Shown: one piece after another, positions 1-8,414 of the stretch
How the letters are laid out: each line of letters starts with the position of its first letter
How positions within the stretch are numbered: position 1 is the first letter of the stretch
Assembly: GCA_937877565.1 (NCBI GenBank)
Contig: CALFJB010000022.1
Coordinates: 1-56,258, forward strand
Direction of reading: 5' to 3'
Source: an uncultured Selenomonadales bacterium
Lineage (GTDB): Bacteria > Bacillota > Negativicutes > Selenomonadales > Selenomonadaceae
DNA: 56,258 nt
Notes under the pieces: model-generated
Databases searched by the model: none
Seen by the model: only the letters and a program-made list of their open reading frames with translations
What the model was told of the DNA's origin: nothing
Program-made: the position numbers and the translations under genes

Positions 1-7
1 TTTTTAT

Positions 8-165
8 ATGTACTTTCTTTTCAGTCGCGAAAAGAAAGTACCAAAGAAACGCTTTAATGGCGCGTCAGGGTTTCTCGGGGTTGACGTAAAGGCTAATCTT
101 CCCCTCTATCCTAATCTTCCTTTTTCCTAGTCTTCCCCTCTATCTGAAACCTATGACGCGCCAAA
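8..165 (+). repeat. Dispersed hairpin repeat, copy A
   Basis: A perfect 12-bp inverted repeat, GTACTTTCTTTT (10-21) against AAAAGAAAGTAC (30-41), has an 8-nt loop and is followed by CCAAAGAAACGCTTT. A second inverted pair, GGCGCGTCA (59-67) and TGACGCGCC (154-162), encloses a pyrimidine-rich core containing CTTCCCCTCTATC twice. The same architecture and core words occur in reverse orientation at 15366-15525. The element fills the region downstream of the minus-strand TPR gene, where it could also act as a processing or termination hairpin (inference). Confidence 0.75.
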
Positions 166-194
166 AGTTCCAGTCATTATTTTTTTATTTTCAA

Positions 195-1082
195 TTAGCC
201 AAACGCAGGAGGATCTTTTGCAAGTTCCCAATATTTTTCAGCGTCTTCAATTAAACCCAGTTTTGCATAACAATCGCCAATAAGTTGGTAGGCGTCGCCG
301 CAACCCCAACGTAATGCAGTTTGTGCGTCGGCAAGTGCGCTTTCAAATTCATCCATTGCAAATAAGGCAAGCCCGCGACTGTAATACGCCCGCCAATTTC
401 TATCATCAAATGTTACAGCTTCGTTGGCAAAATCTATCGCCTTTTGAAGATTTTTTCGTTCGCCGCTCGTTGCATAAATGTACGCAAGTTCGCCGTAAGG
501 TTCAGAATACTTTGGAGAAATTTTTAAAGCTGATTCAAAGTCTTGCTGCGCCTTTTTTCTTTTATCTGTGAAAAGATACCCCTTGCCACGATAATAATAA
601 TTTTCTGCCGTTGGATTTAAACGAATTGCATTTGTAAAATCTTTTATCGACTTTTCATATTGCTTTGAAATCCACAAATAATAGTAACCGCGTGCCTCAT
701 AAGCAAGATAATTATTCGGATTGAGTGCAATAGCCTCCGTCCAACATTTTACCGCCTCTTCATACGCCCAATCTGCAATTATCAGATTTAAGCGGTTACC
801 TTCCTCAAGTTTTGCGTTCGATATGAAAATTCTATCTTCTTCGTTAAAATCCTCTCTAATTTTTTCTTCAGCCTTTGAAAGTTTAACCTGCGCGACTCGA
901 TCTGTAAATTTAACAAGTTGATTTTCTTGTTTGACAATGTCCGGCGTCTCAAAATTATTTATAAAATATTCGTCTTCGCCGGTGTAAATTTTAATCTCGG
1001 CTGAAGTTACTGACGGCAAAAATAAACTGCTGCCAATCGCCGCCGCTAAAATTCCACGCAATAATTTTTTATTGTTGAACAT
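195..1082 (-). CDS. Secreted tetratricopeptide-repeat protein
   Basis: This 295-aa protein starts with a Sec-type signal peptide (about 1-28: KKLLRG, a hydrophobic stretch, then SVTSA), so it is probably exported to the periplasm or envelope. Residues about 105-290 hold at least five tandem TPR units with the usual A..Y...A...P spacing (for example AIALNPNN, AIRLNPTAE, ALKISPKY). TPRs are protein-protein docking scaffolds, so no enzymatic role is implied. The ATG at 1082 has a TTGGAGCG Shine-Dalgarno. The gene lies 31 bp downstream of the cupin gene in the same direction, so the two probably share a transcript. The partner is unknown. Confidence 0.85.
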   Translation of the reverse strand: MFNNKKLLRGILAAAIGSSLFLPSVTSAEIKIYTGEDEYFINNFETPDIVKQENQLVKFTDRVAQVKLSKAEEKIREDFNEEDRIFISNAKLEEGNRLNLIIADWAYEEAVKCWTEAIALNPNNYLAYEARGYYYLWISKQYEKSIKDFTNAIRLNPTAENYYYRGKGYLFTDKRKKAQQDFESALKISPKYSEPYGELAYIYATSGERKNLQKAIDFANEAVTFDDRNWRAYYSRGLALFAMDEFESALADAQTALRWGCGDAYQLIGDCYAKLGLIEDAEKYWELAKDPPAFG

Positions 1083-1113
1083 TGCGCCCGCTCCAATTTT
1101 TGATAATTTTATT

Positions 1114-1521
1114 CTAACCTAATTTAGAATACTGTTCGTCGTCAACAGGTTCAAGCCATTCATTTGAAGAATTTTCAGCGGGAATTTCTACCGCCAAATG
1201 TGAAAACCAACTGTCAGCCGCTGCGCCGTGCCAATGTTTAACTTCCGGCGCAATATTTACAACGTCGCCGGGCTTTAATGCTTGAGGAGCTTTGCCCCAT
1301 TCCTGATACCAACCGCGCCCGCCTGTTACAAGTAAAATTTGTCCGCCTTTGTGATGAATGTGCCAATTATTTCTGCAAGCAGGCGAAAAAGTTACATTAT
1401 GAATTGCGCCGCCTTTGTCAGTCAACGGATTCAAATATGCTTGTCCAATAAAATATTTACTAAACTTTTCCGGCAGGGGATTTCCTACTTCAAAAACGCT
1501 TGGATTTTTAATTTCACTCAT
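1114..1521 (-). CDS. Small cupin-domain protein
   Basis: This is a 135-aa single-domain cupin. The metal-site motifs are visible: WHIHHKGGQ for the first cupin motif (two or three His plus Gln) and PGDVVNIAPEVKHWHGA for the second. This arrangement resembles the manganese cupins often annotated as carboxymuconolactone-decarboxylase-associated or hydroxynitrile-lyase-like, but the substrate cannot be read from sequence. The start was set at the ATG at 1521, because GGGAGG lies 8 nt upstream; an in-frame ATG five codons earlier has no ribosome-binding site. It is transcribed divergently from ilvD and has its own near-consensus promoter. Confidence 0.85.
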   Translation of the reverse strand: MSEIKNPSVFEVGNPLPEKFSKYFIGQAYLNPLTDKGGAIHNVTFSPACRNNWHIHHKGGQILLVTGGRGWYQEWGKAPQALKPGDVVNIAPEVKHWHGAAADSWFSHLAVEIPAENSSNEWLEPVDDEQYSKLG

Positions 1522-1548
1522 GATAAAACCTCCCAAAATTTTTTTAAC

Positions 1549-1577
1549 ATTATAGCTTACTGCGTCGATAAGGTCAA
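1549..1577 (-). promoter_or_regulatory. Sigma-70-type promoter for the cupin/TPR genes
   Basis: Read on the minus strand, TTGACC, a 17-nt spacer and a perfect TATAAT precede the cupin start by about 30 bp. It is back-to-back with the ilvD promoter, so both directions are served from a 139-bp divergent intergenic region. Confidence 0.75.
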
Positions 1578-1589
1578 AACTTTTTCGGC

Positions 1590-1618
1590 TTGCACATATA
1601 AAAGAAATGCGCTAAAAT
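1590..1618 (+). promoter_or_regulatory. Sigma-70-type promoter for ilvD
   Basis: TTGCAC, 17 nt and TAAAAT lie about 40 bp upstream of the ilvD ATG. I see no leader peptide or T-box in the short remaining leader, so attenuation by branched-chain amino acids is not evident. Confidence 0.6.
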
Positions 1619-1659
1619 TTTTTCGTTTAAAACTTAAATTGAAATTTGGAGGCTATAAA

Positions 1660-3315
1660 ATGAAAAGTGATATTGTAAAAAAAGGTGCAACGCGTTGCGC
1701 CCACCGTTCGTTATTTCATGCAAATGGATTCGGTCCCGAAGAACTCAAAAAGCCGCTGATTGGCGTTTGCAATTCTTTCAATGAAATTATTCCAGGTCAT
1801 ATGCACTTAAAATCTATCACAGAGGCGGCAAAACTCGGCGTCGCGGCGGCGGGCGGTACACCTATCGAATTTCCGGCTATTGGCGTTTGTGACGGTATTG
1901 CAATGGGACATACCGGCATGAAATATTCTTTGGCAAGCCGTGAACTTATTGCAGATTCGATTGAGGCTGTGACAATGGCTAGCGGCTTTGACGGCTTAAT
2001 TTTAATTCCGAACTGCGATAAAGTCGTTCCTGGTATGTTAATGGCGGCGGCGCGTTTAAATATTCCTGCGGTTATCGTCAGCGGCGGTCCAATGTTGGCA
2101 GGTCGTTTTCACGGAAAAAACGTCAGTGTCAGTCAATGTTTTGAGGCGGCAGGCAAATTCGCAGCCGGTCAAATGACGAAAGAAGAAATGGCGGAATTGG
2201 AAAGTAAAGCTTGTCCCGGTTGCGGCAGTTGTGCAGGACTTTTCACGGCTAATACTATGAATTGTTTGAGTGAGGCGTTGGGAATGGCTTTGCCCGGTAA
2301 CGGTACAATTCCCGCCGCGTACAATGGCGCAAGATTAATTTTGGCGAAACTTGCCGGTCAAGTTGTTATGGATTTAATTGAAGAAGATATTCGCCCGCGT
2401 GATATTTTGACGCTTAAAGCGTTTGAAAACGCAATTACGGTTGATATGGGAATTGGCGGCAGTTCAAATACAGTTTTGCATTTAACCGCCATTGCCAATG
2501 AGTGCGGAATTAAAATCCCTGCTGAACTTTTCGACGAAATTTCTGCACGCACTCCATACATTACAAAATTGAGTCCTGCCGGTACTCATCATATGCAAGA
2601 CTTAGACGAGGCGGGCGGAATTTCTGCAGTTATGGCTGAACTTTCAAAGAAAGATTTAATTCATCTTGACGCGCTGACTGTTACAGGTTCAATGGCTGAA
2701 AGAATTTCTGAAGCAAAAATTGAACGCCCCGACGTTATTCATACTGTCGAAAATCCTTACAGACCTACCGGCGGAATTGCAATTTTACACGGCAATATTT
2801 GTCCTGATTGTGCGGTTGTTAAAGCGTCCGCTGTCAGTGAAGATATGCTCGTTTACAAAGGTAAAGCTAAATGTTACGACAGCGAAGAAACGGCGATTAA
2901 CGCAATTATGGCGGGCGAAATTCACGATGGCGACGTTGTAGTTATTCGCTACGAAGGACCTAAAGGTGGTCCCGGTATGCAAGAAATGTTAAATCCAACT
3001 GCCGCAATTACCGGCGCAGGTTTAAAAGTTGGTTTAATTACTGACGGCAGATTTTCAGGAGCAAGTCAAGGCGCGTGTATTGGTCACATTTCGCCGGAGG
3101 CTATGGAAGGCGGCACAATCGCTTTAATTCATGACGGCGATATTATTTCTATTGACATTCCAAACAGAAAACTTGAGCTTGAAGTTTCTGACGAAGAATT
3201 GGCAAAACGTCGCGCAGAATGGGTTAAACCTGAACCGAAAATTAAAACCGGTTATCTTGCACGTTACGCAAAACTTACTACTTCAGCTTCAACAGGCGCA
3301 GTCGTCAACGCCTAA
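1660..3315 (+). CDS. ilvD: Dihydroxy-acid dehydratase
   Basis: IlvD dehydrates 2,3-dihydroxy-isovalerate and 2,3-dihydroxy-3-methylvalerate to the 2-keto acids, the penultimate step of valine and isoleucine synthesis in the cytoplasm. The 551-aa length is typical. Conserved segments are VCNSFNE (Cys37), GLILIPNCDKVVPG (Cys119), ACPGCGSCAGLFTANTMN (Cys185, 188, 191), and DGRFSG with the C-terminal AIIGHISPEA-like block. By family knowledge Cys37, Cys119 and one of the 185-191 cluster should ligate the Fe-S centre. The ATG at 1660 has GGAGG 7 nt upstream; a longer reading frame extends 107 codons 5-prime into the divergent cupin gene and is not credible. No other ilv gene is in the window. Confidence 0.97.
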   Translation: MKSDIVKKGATRCAHRSLFHANGFGPEELKKPLIGVCNSFNEIIPGHMHLKSITEAAKLGVAAAGGTPIEFPAIGVCDGIAMGHTGMKYSLASRELIADSIEAVTMASGFDGLILIPNCDKVVPGMLMAAARLNIPAVIVSGGPMLAGRFHGKNVSVSQCFEAAGKFAAGQMTKEEMAELESKACPGCGSCAGLFTANTMNCLSEALGMALPGNGTIPAAYNGARLILAKLAGQVVMDLIEEDIRPRDILTLKAFENAITVDMGIGGSSNTVLHLTAIANECGIKIPAELFDEISARTPYITKLSPAGTHHMQDLDEAGGISAVMAELSKKDLIHLDALTVTGSMAERISEAKIERPDVIHTVENPYRPTGGIAILHGNICPDCAVVKASAVSEDMLVYKGKAKCYDSEETAINAIMAGEIHDGDVVVIRYEGPKGGPGMQEMLNPTAAITGAGLKVGLITDGRFSGASQGACIGHISPEAMEGGTIALIHDGDIISIDIPNRKLELEVSDEELAKRRAEWVKPEPKIKTGYLARYAKLTTSASTGAVVNA

Positions 3316-3324
3316 TTATAAACG

Positions 3325-3369
3325 CCGCGCCGCGTAGATTGTCTAAAAATTCAGCGTCTACCGGCGCGG
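3325..3369 (+). other. GC-rich intercistronic hairpin between ilvD and licD
   Basis: CCGCGCCG(c)GTAGA at 3325-3338 pairs with TCTACCGGCGCGG at 3357-3369, leaving one bulged base and an 18-nt loop. It is not followed by a T-run, so it is not a standard intrinsic terminator. It may stabilise the ilvD mRNA end or dampen read-through into the LicD cassette. Confidence 0.6.
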
Positions 3370-3397
3370 TTATTAACACTTGAAAGGAGCGAAAATT

Positions 3398-4411
3398 TTG
3401 CGAAAAATTAAAAAGAAAAATCCTGTTAATACCAACGTTACTAACAATTTTAACGGCGAAGAATTTGTAGAAAATATTAATACCGACGAAATGCGCAGCG
3501 GCTTTTTGGTTACTTCACAAAGAAAAAAATTGTGGAATGTCCAAATTGGCTTGATAAATGAATTTGCGCGTATTTGTGAAAAACACAATATTAAATGGTT
3601 CGCTTATGGCGGAACATTGCTTGGCGCAGTTCGTCATGGTGGTTTTATTCCTTGGGATGATGACGTTGATTTAATTATGCTCCGTCCTGACTATGAAAAA
3701 TTTAAACAAGTTGCCAAAGAGGAAATTAAAGAGCCGTATTCTTTAGATGCGTGGTACGATTATCGTGACGAAGACGACAACAAAAATCTACCGGAAGAAT
3801 CCAATTTGCCTTTACTTACTGCTAAAGATGAACATAAATATTGCGGATATTGGCCTTTTTGTCCGTGGTTAAAAATTAGAGACAATCGCACTACAATGAT
3901 TGAAATACAGTATCGAAAAAATGTTAATCAAGGAATTTGGATTGATATTTTTCCATTAGATCCTGCGCCGCCTTTCTTTAACAATAAACAAGTGGTGATT
4001 TATCAAATAAGCAGATTGTTAGTTATAGCATCGATTTTCCCTAAGGGTTTACAAAATATTGATGTAGAAAAAGATTTTCCCGGAGTCGATTTCAATCTTA
4101 TAAAAAATTTCTTGAATCTTACTTACAGACAAAAAGGCAGTTTCGTTGAAGAATTCTTGAATAAAAATTTTTTCGATTCTCCAAATGTCAGACACATAAC
4201 AATGGACAATCGAATTTACCAAACTAAAGATTTTAAAAATTTAGCTTACGTACCTTTTGAAAAAATTAAAATTCCTATTCCCGTAAATTACGATGAAATT
4301 TTGAAAGTTGATTATGGCGATTGGAAGAAACTTATTATATCCTACGGACACATGAAAGATTGTAGCGTAGATATTCCCTATACAGAATACTTTCAAAAGT
4401 CCATACTGTAA
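3398..4411 (+). CDS. LicD-family nucleotidyltransferase-fold phosphotransferase
   Basis: LicD proteins transfer phosphocholine or related phospho-groups from CDP-activated donors to cell-surface glycans. The family signature is complete at residues about 71-92: YGGTLLGAVRHGG followed by FIPWDDDVD, where the Asp residues bind metal. The chosen start is TTG 3398, with AAAGGAGC 8 nt upstream (337 aa); an in-frame TTG at 3380 overlaps that ribosome-binding site. It leads a cassette with a cytidylyltransferase (29 bp downstream), a PP-loop amidotransferase-like enzyme and a DUF362 protein. That context supports CDP-linked donor synthesis and transfer, but the moiety transferred is not known. Confidence 0.85.
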   Translation: MRKIKKKNPVNTNVTNNFNGEEFVENINTDEMRSGFLVTSQRKKLWNVQIGLINEFARICEKHNIKWFAYGGTLLGAVRHGGFIPWDDDVDLIMLRPDYEKFKQVAKEEIKEPYSLDAWYDYRDEDDNKNLPEESNLPLLTAKDEHKYCGYWPFCPWLKIRDNRTTMIEIQYRKNVNQGIWIDIFPLDPAPPFFNNKQVVIYQISRLLVIASIFPKGLQNIDVEKDFPGVDFNLIKNFLNLTYRQKGSFVEEFLNKNFFDSPNVRHITMDNRIYQTKDFKNLAYVPFEKIKIPIPVNYDEILKVDYGDWKKLIISYGHMKDCSVDIPYTEYFQKSIL

Positions 4412-4439
4412 AATTTTTTAAAGAATCGAGTTGTTTTTT

Positions 4440-4862
4440 ATGGTAATTGGATATACTACGGGCGTTTACGATCTTTTTCATATTGGACATTTGAATTTGT
4501 TGAAAAACGCCAAAGGGCTTTGCGATAAATTAATTGTTGGTGTAACGGTTGATGAACTTGTGAGCTACAAAAATAAAAAAGCTGTCATACCTTTTGAAGA
4601 ACGAATTGAAATTGTACGTAGTATCAAATACGTTGATGCGGCAATTCCTCAAGAAAATATTGATAAATTTGAAACGTGGAAAAAATTACATTTCGACGTA
4701 CTTTTTGTTGGCGATGACTGGTATAAATCTGAACGTTGGCAGGACTTGGAAGAAAAATTTAAAGCCGTCGGTGTCAGAATAGTTTATTTTCCTTATACAA
4801 AAGGTACCAGCTCCACTTTGATAAATCAGACACTTTTAAAACTTAGGGGCGAAAATTTATGA
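4440..4862 (+). CDS. TagD/GCT-like cytidylyltransferase
   Basis: This 140-aa protein has the HxGH nucleotidyltransferase motif at residues 14-17 (GVYDLFHIGHLNLL) and a C-terminal TKGTSST segment, the counterpart of the RTxGISTT motif of glycerol-3-phosphate cytidylyltransferase. It should activate a phosphorylated alcohol or aminoalcohol as a CDP derivative for the preceding LicD protein. The final motif departs from classical TagD, so the substrate may not be glycerol-3-phosphate. The ATG at 4440 is preferred over an in-frame TTG at 4431, although the ribosome-binding site is weak. Its TGA stop overlaps the next gene's ATG (ATGA), indicating translational coupling. Confidence 0.85.
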   Translation: MVIGYTTGVYDLFHIGHLNLLKNAKGLCDKLIVGVTVDELVSYKNKKAVIPFEERIEIVRSIKYVDAAIPQENIDKFETWKKLHFDVLFVGDDWYKSERWQDLEEKFKAVGVRIVYFPYTKGTSSTLINQTLLKLRGENL

Positions 4863-5902
4863 CAGACAAAAATTTTTGCATGAGTTCCTATTTAATGTAC
4901 CGCTACATTTACGATGCTGAAAAAGATTTTGGGATGCCTCATCAGCTCATCGATTTATCTTTTGAACGTGCGCCAATAAAAACTGCAGATGAATTAATTG
5001 AATTTCTTGAATCTGAAATAAAAAAAGCAACTTCAGACGGAGGCGCGGCTCTTGCACTTAGCGGCGGAATTGACAGCGCAATTTTGGCGTATTTTATGCC
5101 TAAGGGCGGAAAAACTTATACTTTCAGATGTATAGTTGACGGTAAAAAAGTTTTGGACGAATCCGAACGCGCCGCCTACTACGCCGAAAAGTGCAAACTA
5201 AAAAATAAAGTTATTAATGTTCATTGGAACGACGTTGAATCAGTTATCAATGATTTAATGAAACTCAAAGGTGCGCCGGTACATTCGATTGAAACGCAAA
5301 TTTATATTGCGGCGAAACGCGCGGCGGCTGATGGATTTAAAAAATTTATTTTTGGCGAAAACGCAGATATTATTTTTGGCGGAATGGATGGACTTTTGGC
5401 GAAAGATTGGCTTTTTGGTGAATTTGTCGAAAGATATTCCTATATTATGCCTTACAAAGTTTTGAAAAATCCTCAACTGCCGCTTAAACCTTTTTACGAA
5501 TTTGAAAAAGACGGGCGTATAGACGGACACGATTTTATTAACAAATATTTTCGTCAGGAGGCGTTGGGAACTTACAACAATGCTTGCGATTGTGCCGGAA
5601 TTAAATTTGTTGGTCCATATTCAAAAACGTATCTTGCAACGCCGATTGATTATGCTCGTATTCGTGGTGGTGAATCAAAATATTTAATTCGTGAGGCGTA
5701 CAAAAAACTTTATCCCAATGAAAATATCCCGCCCAAAATTCCAATGCCGCGCCCTGTTAATGAATGGTTTGAAAATTGGAAAGGTCCTGCAAGACGTGAA
5801 TTTATTCCACATTGTACAGATAATATGTCAGGTAACCAAAAATGGATGGTATGGTGCTTGGAAAAATTTTTAAATTTAATTGAGGGTGAAGACAATGAAT
5901 AA
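4859..5902 (+). CDS. Asparagine-synthase-like PP-loop enzyme without glutaminase domain
   Basis: This 347-aa protein carries the ATP-pyrophosphatase P-loop SGGIDSA at residues 68-74 and a downstream FGENADIIFGGMDGL segment like the synthetase half of asparagine synthase B. The N-terminal Cys-initiated glutaminase domain is absent: the protein begins with about 60 unrelated residues. It probably adenylates a carboxylate and forms an amide with ammonia or an amine from elsewhere. The ATG overlaps the cytidylyltransferase stop by 4 nt, and its own stop overlaps the DUF362 start by 8 nt. It therefore belongs to the LicD cassette rather than to primary asparagine synthesis. Confidence 0.75.
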   Translation: MTDKNFCMSSYLMYRYIYDAEKDFGMPHQLIDLSFERAPIKTADELIEFLESEIKKATSDGGAALALSGGIDSAILAYFMPKGGKTYTFRCIVDGKKVLDESERAAYYAEKCKLKNKVINVHWNDVESVINDLMKLKGAPVHSIETQIYIAAKRAAADGFKKFIFGENADIIFGGMDGLLAKDWLFGEFVERYSYIMPYKVLKNPQLPLKPFYEFEKDGRIDGHDFINKYFRQEALGTYNNACDCAGIKFVGPYSKTYLATPIDYARIRGGESKYLIREAYKKLYPNENIPPKIPMPRPVNEWFENWKGPARREFIPHCTDNMSGNQKWMVWCLEKFLNLIEGEDNE

Positions 5903-7109
5903 AGTTGCAATTACGCACGCTGATAATTATAGGCTTGAAACTGTTCGAGCGTCAATCAGTCAAGCTTTTCAAAATTTGGGTTGTACAAGCGACAATCCTT
6001 TCAAAGAATTGGGAATTGTAAAGCGCGGCGATTCTGTTTTCATTAAACCGAATTGGGTTGCCTCAAGGTGGCGTGAATCCTGCCCGCACAAAGATAATTT
6101 GTACTGCGTCATAACTCATCCTGCGGTTATTGAAATGGTTGTAGATTTTGTTGCAAAGGCGTTGGAAGGCGAAGGCGAAATTATTTTGGGCGATAATCCT
6201 TCGATTGACGCAGATTTTGAAGAATTGATGAATTTTACCGAAATTCGCAAACTTGAAAAGAAATACGCCGGTTTATTGACGATTAAAGATTTGCGCCCGC
6301 TTGTCTGTGATGATTTAAAAAATTACGGCAAGAAAAATCTTATGGTTGCACAAAGTGGAGACGATAGAGGCAATGTTGAAGTTAATATCGGCAAAAAATC
6401 TTTACTGTATGGAATTGATCCAAAAAATTTTCGTGGCGTTTTCAATGAACGCGAAGAAACTATTGCTGCACATACCGGCGAAAATCAGCTTTACACTTTT
6501 TCAAAAAGTTTGTACGATGCCGACGTTTATATTTCCATTCCGAAATTGAAAACTCATCAAAAAGTTGGTGCAACGCTGAACCTTAAAGGACTTGTTGGCA
6601 GCATTACAAATAAAAATCAGCTTGTACATTGGCAAGTTGGTTATCCTGAAATTGGCGGCGACGAATACCCAAATAAAGAATCTTTCGACGCCGCGCAGAA
6701 TGCTAAAGTTACTCATCGCGGCGCGTGGTTCGGCAATGATACTATTTGGCGTATGGTTGCAGATTTATATTTGGGTATGATGCTTAAACCCAGAAAATAT
6801 TTCAGCGTCATTGATGGAATTATTGCGGGCGAAGGCAAAGGACCTTTTTGCCCGACAAGTAAATTTGCAAACTCAATTATTGCAGGAGAAAATCTTTTGG
6901 CGGTTGATTGTGTCGCCGCAAGATATATGGGGCTTAATCCTCAAAAAATAAAATATCTGAAATATTTCCTTGAGAAAAATTTTGACGGCGTGAATTTGGA
7001 CAGTATCGCAGTTTTTGATAACGGCAAAGAAATTAATAATTTCTTCAATTCAACTGACAAGTACAAAAATTTTCAGGTTATAGATTCTTGGGAAGCAATA
7101 AAAATTTGA
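5895..7109 (+). CDS. DUF362-domain protein
   Basis: This 404-aa cytoplasmic protein has DUF362 hallmarks: an early SVFIKPNWV strand, a mid-protein SIPKLKTHQKVGATLNLKGL block, and a C-terminal VIDGIIAGEGKGP loop. The biochemical function of this group is not established as far as I know. Some members carry a ferredoxin domain; none is present here. ATG 5895 is preceded by GAGGGTGA and overlaps the previous gene's stop by 8 nt; an in-frame TTG at 5880 has no ribosome-binding site. As the fourth gene of the LicD cassette it may act on the substrate to be decorated (inference). Confidence 0.75.
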   Translation: MNKVAITHADNYRLETVRASISQAFQNLGCTSDNPFKELGIVKRGDSVFIKPNWVASRWRESCPHKDNLYCVITHPAVIEMVVDFVAKALEGEGEIILGDNPSIDADFEELMNFTEIRKLEKKYAGLLTIKDLRPLVCDDLKNYGKKNLMVAQSGDDRGNVEVNIGKKSLLYGIDPKNFRGVFNEREETIAAHTGENQLYTFSKSLYDADVYISIPKLKTHQKVGATLNLKGLVGSITNKNQLVHWQVGYPEIGGDEYPNKESFDAAQNAKVTHRGAWFGNDTIWRMVADLYLGMMLKPRKYFSVIDGIIAGEGKGPFCPTSKFANSIIAGENLLAVDCVAARYMGLNPQKIKYLKYFLEKNFDGVNLDSIAVFDNGKEINNFFNSTDKYKNFQVIDSWEAIKI

Positions 7110-7163
7110 TGTTTTAAAATCTTTGATTTATAAAAATTTTTTTTGGAAGGGAGATGACTTTCA

Positions 7164-7757
7164 ATGTTAAACGCAGCTAACAAAATTTTCAACGAGAGAA
7201 TTTTGTACCCAACTTACGAAATTATTGGAGGTAAAAAAATTATGGCTCCTTCGGCTAATACTTACCACAGCAACACTATTGTTGAAATTGCTTTTGAATT
7301 TAAAACTTATTTTCGTCAGCATAAAAATGGCTATGTTTTTACTGATAATGTAGACGTTCATTTTGATAACGACAGCGTTTATAAACCTGATTTAGTTGTT
7401 GTAACTGCAGAAAATAAAAATATTATTGATTGGCAAAAATCAATTAACGGCGTCCCTGATATGGTCGTTGAAGTTCTTTCACGTTCCACGATGAAAAAAG
7501 ATTTAACCGTAAAAAAAGATACTTATGAAAAATTTGGCGTTAAAGAATATTGGATTGTCGATCCTTTCAGAAAAACTATTGATGCTTACATTCTGCGCGA
7601 TGGAAAATTTGAATTGGACGAAGAATATATTTGCTATGATGAAGATGAAATTGAAGAGCTTGCCGAAGATGAACGCGCCGAAGTCAAATTTGAAATTTCG
7701 CCGTCAATTTTCCCCGAAATTAAAATTAATTTGCATAATATTTTTGATTTGTATTGA
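7164..7757 (+). CDS. Uma2-family PD-(D/E)XK endonuclease-like protein, copy 1
   Basis: This 197-aa Uma2 (DUF820) protein has the restriction-endonuclease-like fold. The core is visible as KPDLVVV, VVEVLSRST, then KKDTYEKFGVKEYWIVDP, which supplies the acidic and lysine residues of the PD-(D/E)XK active site. The family is widespread and often multicopy; its biological role is unclear. GGAAGGGAG precedes the ATG. The next gene is a close tandem paralogue 25 bp downstream. An acidic segment, DEDEIEELAEDE, lies near the C-terminus. Confidence 0.85.
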   Translation: MLNAANKIFNERILYPTYEIIGGKKIMAPSANTYHSNTIVEIAFEFKTYFRQHKNGYVFTDNVDVHFDNDSVYKPDLVVVTAENKNIIDWQKSINGVPDMVVEVLSRSTMKKDLTVKKDTYEKFGVKEYWIVDPFRKTIDAYILRDGKFELDEEYICYDEDEIEELAEDERAEVKFEISPSIFPEIKINLHNIFDLY

Positions 7758-7782
7758 CTTATTTTTTTAGAGGTGAATTGCA

Positions 7783-8382
7783 ATGTTAAACGCGGCTAAC
7801 ACAGTTTTTAACGAGAGAATTTTATATCCGACTTACGAAATTATTGGAGGTGAAAAAATTATGGCTCCTTCGGCTAATCTTTTTCATAGCAGTAACGTTG
7901 TTGAACTTGTTTTTGAGTTCAGAAATTATTTTCGTCAAAACAAAAATGGTTATGTTTTTGCAGATCATGTTGATGTACATTTTCCTGACGGTAGCATTTA
8001 CAAGCCGGATTTAGTTGTTATAACTGAAGGAAATAAAGATATTATGAGTTCCAATAAAGCGATTTACGGTGCGCCGGATTTGGTTGTTGAAGTACTTTCA
8101 CGTTCCACAAGAAAAAATGATTTAACCGTAAAAAAAGACACTTATGAAAAATTTGGCGTTAAAGAATATTGGATTATCGACCCGCTTATGAGAATTATTT
8201 ATGCTCACATTTTGTGTGAAGGAAAATTTGAGCTTGACTATGAATATACCTGTTATGACGATGACGAATTTAAAGACCTTCCGGAAGAAGAAAAAGCCGC
8301 AACAAAATTTGAAATTTCGCCGTCAATTTTTCCCGATCTAAAAATTAAACTTCGTGATATTTTCAGTTGGAGTTACCGCTGA
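7783..8382 (+). CDS. Uma2-family PD-(D/E)XK endonuclease-like protein, copy 2
   Basis: This 199-aa tandem paralogue has nearly the same N-terminus as the preceding gene (MLNAAN, NERILYPTYEIIGG) and the same catalytic-core block ending in KEYWIIDP. The copies diverge mainly in the region about 90-110 and in the C-terminal tail. GAGGTGAATTGCA precedes the ATG. murB begins 32 bp downstream, so the pair is embedded in a housekeeping transcript rather than in a mobile unit. Confidence 0.85.
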   Translation: MLNAANTVFNERILYPTYEIIGGEKIMAPSANLFHSSNVVELVFEFRNYFRQNKNGYVFADHVDVHFPDGSIYKPDLVVITEGNKDIMSSNKAIYGAPDLVVEVLSRSTRKNDLTVKKDTYEKFGVKEYWIIDPLMRIIYAHILCEGKFELDYEYTCYDDDEFKDLPEEEKAATKFEISPSIFPDLKIKLRDIFSWSYR

Positions 8383-8414
8383 TTGAAATTTGCCGAGAAT
8401 TGGAGGATATGAAT

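Noticed and set aside
8..165. Insertion sequence
   Set aside because: No transposase frame or remnant; only short inverted repeats are visible, so it is called a dispersed repeat.
1339..1659. 5-prime extension of ilvD by 107 codons
   Set aside because: It overlaps the divergent cupin gene and its promoter; a good Shine-Dalgarno marks ATG 1660.
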